A model generated the notes under the pieces. That model worked only from the letters and a program-made list of their open reading frames with translations. It was not told the DNA's origin and searched no databases. A DNA stretch of 64,000 bases from Betaproteobacteria bacterium (GTDB taxonomy: Bacteria > Pseudomonadota > Gammaproteobacteria > Burkholderiales > Usitatibacteraceae). How positions within the stretch are numbered: position 1 is the stretch's first letter; each line of letters starts with the position of its first letter. Location of the stretch: NCBI GenBank assembly GCA_016720855.1, contig JADKJU010000001.1:303501-367500 (forward strand). The letters run 5' to 3'. The position numbers were made by a program, and so were the translations under genes. Of the stretch, positions 1 to 7,364 are shown piece after piece.

Positions 1-1
1 T

Positions 2-292
2 ACGGTGCTGGTGTCGGGGGTGCCGCAGCTGACGCCTTCGCAGACCGATGTCATTCGCCGCCTCACGTGGCTCATCGATGTCCTCTACGATCAGCGCGTG
101 CGATTGGTGATGTCGGCCGAGGTGCCGCCGGAGGACCTGGTGGCTCCCTCCACGGACGTCACCGGCCCGGGAAAGGTGATCCGGAACGAATTTGCGCGCA
201 CGGCGAGCCGGCTTCGCGAGATGCAGTCCCGGGATTATTTCGCGCGCAAGCACGCCTCGGCGGAGAATCCCCAGGTGCTGCGGGCGAGGTAG
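2..292 (+). CDS. zapE: AFG1-family ATPase ZapE, C-terminal part
   Basis: The reading frame is open from the left edge of the window, so only the C-terminal ~96 residues are present. The stretch LIDVLYDQRVRLVMSAEVP followed by a basic FARTASRLREMQS tail is the typical end of AFG1/ZapE P-loop ATPases, which act at the division ring in Proteobacteria. The Walker motifs would lie to the left of the window and cannot be checked. The gene ends just before a GC-rich palindrome and a plus-strand reductase gene. Confidence 0.8.
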   Translation, partial: TVLVSGVPQLTPSQTDVIRRLTWLIDVLYDQRVRLVMSAEVPPEDLVAPSTDVTGPGKVIRNEFARTASRLREMQSRDYFARKHASAENPQVLRAR

Positions 293-295
293 CCC

Positions 296-333
296 GGGGA
301 CAGGCCCGCAAGGAGCCCGGGGGTCTGTCCCCC
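296..333. repeat. GGGGACAG/CTGTCCCC palindrome, copy 1
   Basis: GGGGACAG at 296-303 is answered by CTGTCCCC at 325-332, with further GC pairing inside, so the RNA could form a hairpin after zapE. The same core (GGGGACAGACCCC and its complement) recurs as a perfect palindrome at 44449-44492, so this is a dispersed repeat as well as a possible terminator. Confidence 0.6.
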
Positions 334-354
334 GCGCAACAGGAGACTGCGAAC

Positions 355-1338
355 ATGTTCAACGCCATCTATCTCACGCGGGATTCGGAGCAGTTCCAGG
401 CCCGCGTCTCGGAACTCGACGAAGGCTCGCTGCCCGAGGGCGACGTGACCCTTCGCGTCGATTATTCGACGATCAACTACAAGGACGGGCTCGCGATCAC
501 GAACAAGGCGCCGGTGGTGCGCAAGTGGCCGATGGTGGCCGGCATCGACGGCGCCGGTGCCGTGGAGGCATCGAGCCACCCGATGTGGAAGGCGGGCGAT
601 CGGGTGATCCTGAATGGCTTTGGCGTTGGCGAGACGCACTGGGGATGCCTTGCGCAGAAGGCGCGCCTGAAGGGCGACTGGCTGGTGCGCCTGCCGGAAG
701 GGTTCACGGCCCGCCAGGCCATGTCGATCGGGACCGCAGGCTACACCGCCATGCTGTGCGCGCTGGCGCTGGCGAAGCAGGGCGTGACGAAGGAACAGGG
801 CGACATTCTGGTGACGGGCGCAACGGGCGGCGTCGGCAGCGTCGCCATCGCGATTCTTTCGGGCTGGGGCTACCGCGTCATCGCCTCCACCGGCAAGGTG
901 TCGGAGGCGGACTACCTCCGGTCGCTGGGCGCCTCGGACGTGATCGACCGCAACGAGCTTTCGCAGCCGGGCAAGCCGCTGCAGAAGGAGCGGTGGGCCG
1001 GCGTCGTGGATTCGGTGGGCAGCCATACGCTGGCCAATGCCTGCGCGCAGGCCAGATACCGGGGTGTGGTCGCGGCCTGCGGCCTCGCGCAGGGCATGGA
1101 TTTCGCGGCGAGCGTGGCCCCGTTCATCCTGCGCAGCGTCCGGCTCATCGGCGTGGACAGCGTGATGGCGCCGCGGGCCGATCGCGAAGAGGCGTGGAGG
1201 CGCCTGGCCTCCGACCTCGACCGGCACAAGCTCGACGCGATCACGACGGAAGTCACCCTGGCCGAAGCCATCGCCCGTGCGCCGGAAGTCCTTGCGGCCC
1301 GCATCCGCGGCCGGATCGTGGTGGACGTGAACCGCTGA
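355..1338 (+). CDS. acuI: Acrylyl-CoA reductase-type MDR oxidoreductase (AcuI/YhdH family), copy 1
   Basis: A 327-residue medium-chain dehydrogenase/reductase without zinc-binding residues. The nucleotide-binding segment VTGATGGVGSVA is at residues 153-164. Family members reduce acryloyl-CoA to propionyl-CoA with NADPH. ATG at 355 was chosen because AGGAGA lies 9 bases upstream and the protein then begins MFNAIYLTR, matching the paralogue at 51417 (MFNGIVLTQ). The adjacent prpE fits a role around propionyl-CoA. Substrate is inferred from family only; YhdH-type proteins also act as general quinone/enone reductases. Confidence 0.8.
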   Translation: MFNAIYLTRDSEQFQARVSELDEGSLPEGDVTLRVDYSTINYKDGLAITNKAPVVRKWPMVAGIDGAGAVEASSHPMWKAGDRVILNGFGVGETHWGCLAQKARLKGDWLVRLPEGFTARQAMSIGTAGYTAMLCALALAKQGVTKEQGDILVTGATGGVGSVAIAILSGWGYRVIASTGKVSEADYLRSLGASDVIDRNELSQPGKPLQKERWAGVVDSVGSHTLANACAQARYRGVVAACGLAQGMDFAASVAPFILRSVRLIGVDSVMAPRADREEAWRRLASDLDRHKLDAITTEVTLAEAIARAPEVLAARIRGRIVVDVNR

Positions 1339-1382
1339 CGCCGGGGCCACGCGGGAGTAGGGAATACCCTGATCCGCGCTCC

Positions 1383-1402
1383 TGATTCGTTGAGGCGAAT
1401 CA
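1383..1402. promoter_or_regulatory. Inverted repeat TGATTCG-N6-CGAATCA upstream of prpE
   Basis: A perfect 7-base inverted repeat with a 6-base spacer lies in the 149-base gap between acuI and prpE, 85 bases before the prpE start. It could be an operator for prpE or a weak terminator for acuI. There is no T-run after it, which favours an operator. The regulator is unknown. Confidence 0.35.
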
Positions 1403-1487
1403 ACTAAGCTCCCGCCCACTCCCCTACGCTACAAACGGCCCGCCGACAGAAGCCGGAGCCCACGCCATTCCGCCAGGAGAAAGCCCC

Positions 1488-3383
1488 ATGACCACCTACA
1501 AGGATTTCCACGCGCGCTCGATCCAGGACCCCGAGGGCTTCTGGGGGGAGCAGGCGAAACTGATCGACTGGCACCGGCCCTACGACAAGGTCCTGGACGC
1601 CCCGAAGCCGCCATTTCGCTCCTGGTTCGCGGGCGGCCTCACCAACTTGTGCCACAACGCGGTGGACCGGCACCTCGCCGCGCGCGGAGACCAGAAGGCG
1701 CTCGTCTGGATTTCCACGGAAGTGAACGAGGAGAAGAGCTGGACCTACGCGCAGCTCGCCGACGAGGTGAACTGCTTCGCGGCGATCCTCGGGTCGCTGG
1801 GCGTCGGCAAGGGCGACCGCGTCCTCATCTACATGCCGATGGTGCCGGAGGCGGTGTTCGCCATGCTCGCGACGGTGCGTATCGGCGCCATCCACTCAGT
1901 CGTTTTCGGCGGCTTCGCCGCGGCAAGCCTCGCCGCGCGCATCGACGACGCGCAGCCGAAGGTGATGGTGACCTCGGATGCGGGCGCGCGCGGCGGCAAG
2001 CCCATTGCGCTCAAGCCGCTGGTCGACGAATCGATCCGGCTGTCGAAGTCGCCGCCCGCCCACGTGGTGATCGTGAACCGCGGCCTGGACACCGCGATGA
2101 CGAGGGTAGCTGGCCGCGATCTCGACTACGCGCAACTGCACGCGAAGCACGCGGGCGCGAAGGTGCCGGTGACCTGGCTCGAGTCGAACGAGACGTCCTA
2201 CATCCTGTACACGAGCGGCACCACCGGCATGCCCAAGGGCGTGCAGCGCGACACCGGCGGCTACGCAGTGGCGCTCGCTGCCTCGATGAAGCACATCTAC
2301 TGTTCGAAGCCCGGGGAGGCGTACTTCTCGACTTCCGACATCGGTTGGGTCGTCGGGCATTCCTACATCGTCTACGGGCCGCTCATCAACGGGTCGACCA
2401 CGATCATGTACGAGGGCCTGCCCATCCGGCCCGATCCGGGCATCTGGTGGAAGATCGTGTCGGACTACAAGGTCACCTCGATGTTCTCTTCTCCCACCGC
2501 CATCCGCGTGCTCAAGAAGCAGGACCCGGCCTACATGTCGAAATACGACGTGAAGTGCCTCAAGTACCTCTTCCTCGCCGGCGAGCCGCTCGACGAACCC
2601 ACGGCGCGGTGGGTGGCGGATAACCTCGGCTGCCCGGTGGTGGACAACTTCTGGCAGACCGAGACCGGGTGGCCCATCCTGTCGGCCTGCCTCGGCGTCG
2701 AGGACACGCCGCGCAAGTTCGGCTCGCCTTCCTTCCCGGTGTACGGCTACAACGTGAAGCTGAAGGACGAGGTCACGGGCAAGGAGACGGGTCCGGACGA
2801 GAAGGGCGTGCTGTGCATCGTGCCGCCGTTGCCGCCGGGCGTGATGACCACGGTCTGGGGCGACGACGAACGATACGTGAAGACCTATTACGGAACGTTC
2901 AAGGACGAAATGGTCTACTCGACCTTCGACTGGGCGGTGCGCGACAAGGACGGCTATTACTTCGTGCTGGGGCGCACCGACGACGTGATCAACGTCGCGG
3001 GCCATCGCCTGGGCACGCGCGAGATCGAGGAGGCCGTGCAGGCCCACGCCGGCATCGCGGAGGTTGCGGTGATCGGCGTGGCCGACTCGTTGAAGGGCCA
3101 GGTGCCGGTTGCGTTCGCGGTTGCCAAGGACGCTTCGAAGACGGCCACGAAGGACTTGGCCGCGGCGCTCGAGAAGGAGGTCATGGCCACCGTCGACAAG
3201 CAGCTCGGCGCCATCGCGCGGCCTTCGCGCGTGCACTTTGTGACGGTGCTTCCCAAGACGCGGTCGGGAAAGCTGCTGCGGCGCTCGATCCAGGCGCTTT
3301 GCGAAGGGCGTGATCCCGGCGACCTCACCACCATCGAGGATCCGGGCGCTCTCGAGCAGATCCGCAACGCGCTGAAGGGGTGA
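1488..3383 (+). CDS. prpE: Propionate--CoA ligase
   Basis: A 631-residue AMP-forming acyl-CoA synthetase of the acetyl-/propionyl-CoA synthetase group. It carries the phosphate-binding motif YTSGTTGMPKGV near residue 242, the adenine-side motif with NFWQTETGWP, and the C-terminal catalytic lysine K595 in RSGKLLRR, the residue that acetylation silences in this family. Length and the region VFGGFAAASLAARIDDAQPKV resemble PrpE. It activates propionate (less well acetate) in the cytoplasm. AGGAGA-like RBS precedes ATG 1488. Its stop overlaps the GTG start of the next gene by four bases. Confidence 0.88.
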   Translation: MTTYKDFHARSIQDPEGFWGEQAKLIDWHRPYDKVLDAPKPPFRSWFAGGLTNLCHNAVDRHLAARGDQKALVWISTEVNEEKSWTYAQLADEVNCFAAILGSLGVGKGDRVLIYMPMVPEAVFAMLATVRIGAIHSVVFGGFAAASLAARIDDAQPKVMVTSDAGARGGKPIALKPLVDESIRLSKSPPAHVVIVNRGLDTAMTRVAGRDLDYAQLHAKHAGAKVPVTWLESNETSYILYTSGTTGMPKGVQRDTGGYAVALAASMKHIYCSKPGEAYFSTSDIGWVVGHSYIVYGPLINGSTTIMYEGLPIRPDPGIWWKIVSDYKVTSMFSSPTAIRVLKKQDPAYMSKYDVKCLKYLFLAGEPLDEPTARWVADNLGCPVVDNFWQTETGWPILSACLGVEDTPRKFGSPSFPVYGYNVKLKDEVTGKETGPDEKGVLCIVPPLPPGVMTTVWGDDERYVKTYYGTFKDEMVYSTFDWAVRDKDGYYFVLGRTDDVINVAGHRLGTREIEEAVQAHAGIAEVAVIGVADSLKGQVPVAFAVAKDASKTATKDLAAALEKEVMATVDKQLGAIARPSRVHFVTVLPKTRSGKLLRRSIQALCEGRDPGDLTTIEDPGALEQIRNALKG

Positions 3384-3889
3384 CGGGCTACCTCGTCCCC
3401 GACGTCCTGGCGCCGGGACTGCGGCTCGTCTTCTGCGGCACGGCGCCGTCGAAGGCCTCCGCCAGCGCGCGCGCCTACTACGCGAAGCCCGGTAACCGCT
3501 TCTGGCCGGCGCTGCACGCGGCCGGGTTCACGCCGCGCCGGTTCCACCCCTCGGACTACGCGGCGCTCCTCGAGCTGGGGATCGGCCTCACGGATCTGTG
3601 CAAGGGGCACGCGGGCAACGATGACGAGCTGCCCCGCGGCGCGCTCGATGCGGCGAGCCTGCGGGAAAAGATCGAGCGCTTCCGCCCGGGGGTGGTGGCC
3701 TTCACCAGCAAGAACGCGGCAAAGGCGTTCCTGGGACGCGACGTCGACTATGGCTGGCAGGCGGAGCGAGTGGGTAAAACGCGCCTCTTCGTGCTGACGT
3801 CGCCCTCGGGTCAGGCGAGGCGCTTCTGGGACGAGCGCCCGTGGCGGACGCTATCGAGTTGGGCGCGGAGCAATGAACCCGGTTCGTGA
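3380..3889 (+). CDS. Mug-like G:U mismatch-specific DNA glycosylase
   Basis: A 169-residue uracil-DNA glycosylase superfamily protein. LVFCGTAPSKAS (17-28) is motif 1, followed by KPGNRFWPALHAAGF, the usual Mug signature, and LTSPSGQARRFW near the C-terminus as the second active-site motif. E. coli Mug has Asn in motif 1 (GINPG); here the position is Ala22 (GTAPS), so catalysis may resemble the Asn-less branches of the superfamily. Translation is coupled to prpE through GTGA overlap. The last residues NEPGS and the stop lie inside a palindrome. Confidence 0.75.
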   Translation: MTGYLVPDVLAPGLRLVFCGTAPSKASASARAYYAKPGNRFWPALHAAGFTPRRFHPSDYAALLELGIGLTDLCKGHAGNDDELPRGALDAASLREKIERFRPGVVAFTSKNAAKAFLGRDVDYGWQAERVGKTRLFVLTSPSGQARRFWDERPWRTLSSWARSNEPGS

Positions 3890-3913
3890 ACCGGGTTCAC
3901 GTACCGGGTTCAC
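3874..3913. repeat. Palindrome and tandem CCGGGTTCAC repeats between convergent genes
   Basis: GAACCCGGTTC (3875-3885) and GAACCGGGTTC (3888-3898) form a nearly perfect hairpin, and CCGGGTTCAC is repeated immediately afterwards (3904-3913). It lies between the convergent glycosylase and DUF3617 genes, so it may act as a bidirectional terminator. It also encodes the last residues of the glycosylase. Confidence 0.55.
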
Positions 3914-3934
3914 TGCCGATTCGTTGCTTCGAGG

Positions 3935-4405
3935 CTACTTGGCGGGGCAGGGGCCGAGGTAGCGGCCTTCCATCTTCTGCGCCATGTTCATCTTCTGGCC
4001 GCCCTGGTCCATGGCCATCTTCATGTTCATGTTGAACCCTTCCGGGACGAAGGTGATGGTTGTATCGGCCGTCATCGCAGCCTCTCCCTTGCAGACCGTG
4101 CGGTAGGTCGCCGTGTTTCCGGACATCTTGAAATCCTTGACCTCGCAGTTCGGCGGGCTCTTGCCGTCGCGGCCCTTGCCGACCTGGCCCTTCTCGATGT
4201 CCTGGGGCGTCACGCAGTGCTTCATGTTCGAGGTGTGCTTGCCCGCGCCTGCCGGTAGGCCCGGCACCTGCCCCATGTCCATTTCGATCTTGTAGGCGTA
4301 CATCCCGGGCTTCATCTTGCCCTTCATCGCGTCCGTCGGGTTCTGGGCTTGAGCGGCGACGGCAGCAGAAAGGGCGGCGGCAACGAGTACGGCTGCGGTT
4401 TTCAT
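3935..4405 (-). CDS. DUF3617-family exported protein
   Basis: A 156-residue protein beginning MKTAAVLVAAALSAAVAAQAQ, a clear Sec signal peptide. The longer frame start at 4450 would put 15 extra residues before the signal, so ATG at 4405 is preferred. The mature part has pattern GMYAYKIEMDMG...CVTPQDIEKG...C...YRTVCKGE, with paired cysteines typical of DUF3617 periplasmic proteins of unknown function. It is divergent from pabB and convergent with the glycosylase. Confidence 0.72.
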   Translation of the reverse strand: MKTAAVLVAAALSAAVAAQAQNPTDAMKGKMKPGMYAYKIEMDMGQVPGLPAGAGKHTSNMKHCVTPQDIEKGQVGKGRDGKSPPNCEVKDFKMSGNTATYRTVCKGEAAMTADTTITFVPEGFNMNMKMAMDQGGQKMNMAQKMEGRYLGPCPAK

Positions 4406-4490
4406 GGTGATCCCTGCGTGGAGTGAAAAAAGACGCGACGAGGATACCATCGGGCCGGAGAAGGTGGGGCCGGACGGCTAGAATGGGCCC

Positions 4491-6464
4491 ATGGCGCGCA
4501 CCCTCGAGCTTCCCTACAACGAGTCCACGGGCTGCGCCGACCGCCATGCATGGTTCGAGCGGATTCGCCCCCTGGGGTGGGCCGTGTTCCTGGACAGCGG
4601 CGAGCGAGCGCGCACCGGCGGACGCTTCGACATCCTGGCGGCCGGGCCGCAGGCGAAACTCGTCCTGCGCGACGGCCGGTGCGAGATCGAGCGCATGGCC
4701 GAAACCGCGACCCTTGCGGAAAGCGCCTTCGCCGGACTGCGCTTGCTCCTCGCGGAAACGACGCCCGGCGACACGGCATGGCCCATTGCCGGTGGGGCCA
4801 TCGGCTATGTCGGCTATGAGCTGGGAAGGCAATCCGCGCGCCTTCCCCCGGCGAAGCCCGGAACCACGGCCTTCATGCCCGAAGCGGCTGTCGGGCTCTA
4901 TCCGTGGACGGTCGTCGTGGATCACGCGGAGAGGAGGGCGGCGCTCACCTCGCTTGCCTCGTATCCCGATGCGGACGCCGAAGCGCTGCGGGAGGTCCTG
5001 CTCGAGGGGGAGCCGCGGACGCGCGCGCCGTTTTGCGTGACCGGCGAGATCGCCTCGTCCCTCGAGCGCGAGGCCTACCTGCCGCGCGCGGCGCGCATCA
5101 TCGACTACATCCGCGCCGGCGACACCTACCAGGTGAACCTCACACGCGAGTTCCGCGTCGCCTACTGCGGAGATGCCTGGGAGTTCTACCGCCACCTGCA
5201 CGACACCAATCCGGCGCCCATGGGGGCCTTCCTCGAGTACCCGTTCGGTTGCGTGCTGTCGAGCTCGCCGGAGCGCCTGATGACGGTCGAGGCGGGGGTG
5301 GCAATGACGCAGCCCATCAAGGGCACCCGGCGGCGGCGCGCGGACCCGGGCGAGGACGCACGCGTGCGCGCCGAGCTGGAAGCCTCGGCCAAGGACCGGG
5401 CGGAAAACGTGATGATCGTGGACCTGCTGCGCAACGACTTCGGCCGCGTGTGCGAGCCCGGAAGCGTCGCGGCGCCCAGGATCTGCGAACTGGAGAGCTT
5501 CGCCACGGTGCATCACCTGGTGAGCACCGTGACCGGTCGCCTGGCGCCCGGCCGCGACGGCGTGGATCTGCTGCAAGCCTGCTTCCCCGGGGGGTCGATC
5601 ACCGGGACGCCCAAGCGGCGCGCGATGGAAATCATCGACGAGCTGGAGCCGCACCGGCGCGAGGTGTACTGCGGCGCCATCGGCTACGCAACGACCGCCG
5701 GCCGCCTGGACGTGAATATTCCCATCCGCACCACGCTCGCGGCCGGGGGCGAGCTTCGCTTCTATGCCGGCGGCGGGATCGTCGCCGACTCCTCGCCGGA
5801 GTCGGAGTTCGAGGAGACCGAGGTAAAGGTCGCGGCCATCCGGCGTGCCCTGTCGCGGTTCGCCGCCGGCGGCGCACCGCACTCGGCCAAGTCGCTCATG
5901 CGCCGCGAGCTTCTCGCCCACCGCGACGCGCTCTTCTCGGGGGGCAGTTCTGCCTTCGCCGGCCGGATCACCGCGCGCCTTCGCGCGCTCATCGAATACC
6001 GCCGGGCCAGGACGGTGCTCGCCACGTTCAGCTTCGGGACCGAATGGGACACGCGCGCCTTTGCCGATGGGGTCCTTTCCGACGGCAAGGTCCTCGTGCT
6101 GCCTCGCGTCGTGCGCGAGCCGAGATCGCTCGAACTCTACGCGGTGACGGACCTGGGAGCGGACCTGGTCCCGGGCGTGTGGAGCATCGAGGAGCCCGAT
6201 CCCGCCCGCTGCCGAAAGGTGGCGCTTTCGGAAGTCGACTTCGCCCTCGTGCCTGCGTTATCTTGCAACCGCAAGGGCGTGCGGCTGGGCTACGGCGCGG
6301 GCTATTTCGACCGACTGCTCGCGGGCGCGGGGACGCGGACGTTTCGCGTCGTGGCGCTTCCGGCGGCGCTGGTGCGCGAATTCATCCCGTGCGAGCCGCA
6401 CGATGTGCCCGTGGACGCCCTGCTCACCGAAGATCATTTCCAGAAAACGAAACCGTCCCCATGA
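4491..6464 (+). CDS. pabB: Fused aminodeoxychorismate synthase component I and 5-formyltetrahydrofolate cyclo-ligase
   Basis: A continuous 657-residue frame with two folate enzymes. Residues 1-455 are PabB: PIKGTRRR at 275-282 (active-site lysine 277 region), LLRNDFGRVC, and FPGGSITGTPKRRAMEIID. It makes 4-amino-4-deoxychorismate for p-aminobenzoate. Residues from about 465 to 657 are a cyclo-ligase (MTHFS/YgfA type): basic KSLMRRELLAHRDAL ATP-binding start, SFGTEWDTR, and GVRLGYGAGYFDRLL, the usual G-x-G-x-G-Y-[FY]-D-R signature. There is no stop or frameshift between the domains. The final ATGA overlaps the start of folD, so the genes are translationally coupled. PabB fused to a cyclo-ligase is unusual; PabB-PabC and PabA-PabB fusions are the common ones. 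Confidence 0.85.
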   Translation: MARTLELPYNESTGCADRHAWFERIRPLGWAVFLDSGERARTGGRFDILAAGPQAKLVLRDGRCEIERMAETATLAESAFAGLRLLLAETTPGDTAWPIAGGAIGYVGYELGRQSARLPPAKPGTTAFMPEAAVGLYPWTVVVDHAERRAALTSLASYPDADAEALREVLLEGEPRTRAPFCVTGEIASSLEREAYLPRAARIIDYIRAGDTYQVNLTREFRVAYCGDAWEFYRHLHDTNPAPMGAFLEYPFGCVLSSSPERLMTVEAGVAMTQPIKGTRRRRADPGEDARVRAELEASAKDRAENVMIVDLLRNDFGRVCEPGSVAAPRICELESFATVHHLVSTVTGRLAPGRDGVDLLQACFPGGSITGTPKRRAMEIIDELEPHRREVYCGAIGYATTAGRLDVNIPIRTTLAAGGELRFYAGGGIVADSSPESEFEETEVKVAAIRRALSRFAAGGAPHSAKSLMRRELLAHRDALFSGGSSAFAGRITARLRALIEYRRARTVLATFSFGTEWDTRAFADGVLSDGKVLVLPRVVREPRSLELYAVTDLGADLVPGVWSIEEPDPARCRKVALSEVDFALVPALSCNRKGVRLGYGAGYFDRLLAGAGTRTFRVVALPAALVREFIPCEPHDVPVDALLTEDHFQKTKPSP

Positions 6465-7342
6465 CCTCCCTCCCCATCGACGGCAAGGCCATCGCCGCCG
6501 ACATCGCCCTGGAAAACGCCCTGCGCGCCGCGCGCCTTCGCGACGCGGGGACTGTGCCCGGACTCGCCGTGGTCATCGTGGGCGATGATCCGGCCAGCCG
6601 TGTCTATGTGCGCAACAAGGCGCTCGCCTGCGAAAAGGCGGGGCTCAACTCCTGGGTGCACGCGATGCCCGCCAACACGCCTCAGGAGCGCCTCATCACC
6701 TTCGTGCGCAGCCTGAACGCCGACCCGTCGGTGCACGGCATCCTCGTGCAGTTGCCGTTGCCGAAGCCGCTGGATGCCCGCGCCGTCATCGAGGCCATCG
6801 ATCCGGCCAAGGATGTGGATGGATTTCACTACCACAACGTGGGCGCCCTGGTCGTCGGCGAGCCTGCGTTCTGTCCCTGCACGCCGTGGGGCGTCATGAA
6901 GATGCTCGAGCACGAAGGCATCGCCGTCGAGGGCGCGCACGCGGTGATGGTCGGCCGCTCGACGATCGTCGGCAAGCCCATGGCCCTGATGCTCGTGAAC
7001 GCGGGCGCGACGGTCACCGTGTGCCACTCGAAGACCCGCGACCTGGCGGGCATCACGCGCCAGGCCGATATCCTCGTGGCCGCGGTGGGGCGGGCGCGCA
7101 TGATCGGTGGCGACATGGTGAAGCCCGGTGCGGTCGTGATCGACGTGGGCATCAACCGGCTGCCCGACGGGAAGCTCTGCGGTGACGTGGACTACGCATC
7201 GGTGTCGCAGGTGGCCTCGCGCGTGACGCCGGTGCCTGGCGGGGTGGGGCCGATGACGATCGCGATGCTCGTCGCCAACACCTTGCGGGGCGCGGAGAAG
7301 GTGGCGGGCCTGGCGGCGCCGATGCCGACTCGCTTCGCTTGA
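6461..7342 (+). CDS. folD: Bifunctional methylene-THF dehydrogenase / methenyl-THF cyclohydrolase
   Basis: A 293-residue protein of normal FolD length. It contains YVRNKALACEKAG with the catalytic lysine of the YxxxK motif, GILVQLPLP, KDVDGFHYHNVG, the NADP-binding GRSTIVGKPMALML and the C-terminal PVPGGVGPMTIAML. It interconverts methylene-, methenyl- and 10-formyl-THF. The start overlaps the stop of the upstream fusion by ATGA, so 5-formyl-THF recycling to methenyl-THF and the next steps are encoded as one unit. Confidence 0.93.
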   Translation: MTSLPIDGKAIAADIALENALRAARLRDAGTVPGLAVVIVGDDPASRVYVRNKALACEKAGLNSWVHAMPANTPQERLITFVRSLNADPSVHGILVQLPLPKPLDARAVIEAIDPAKDVDGFHYHNVGALVVGEPAFCPCTPWGVMKMLEHEGIAVEGAHAVMVGRSTIVGKPMALMLVNAGATVTVCHSKTRDLAGITRQADILVAAVGRARMIGGDMVKPGAVVIDVGINRLPDGKLCGDVDYASVSQVASRVTPVPGGVGPMTIAMLVANTLRGAEKVAGLAAPMPTRFA

Positions 7343-7364
7343 GTTTCGCAGGAGGCAAGGACAG

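Noticed and set aside
3897..5921. Very long minus-strand open frames opposite pabB, icmF, folD, prpE and other genes (up to 1184 codons)
   Set aside because: They are by-products of GC-rich third positions; translations are low-complexity Arg/Gly/His-rich with no family motifs, and the opposite-strand genes are clearly real.
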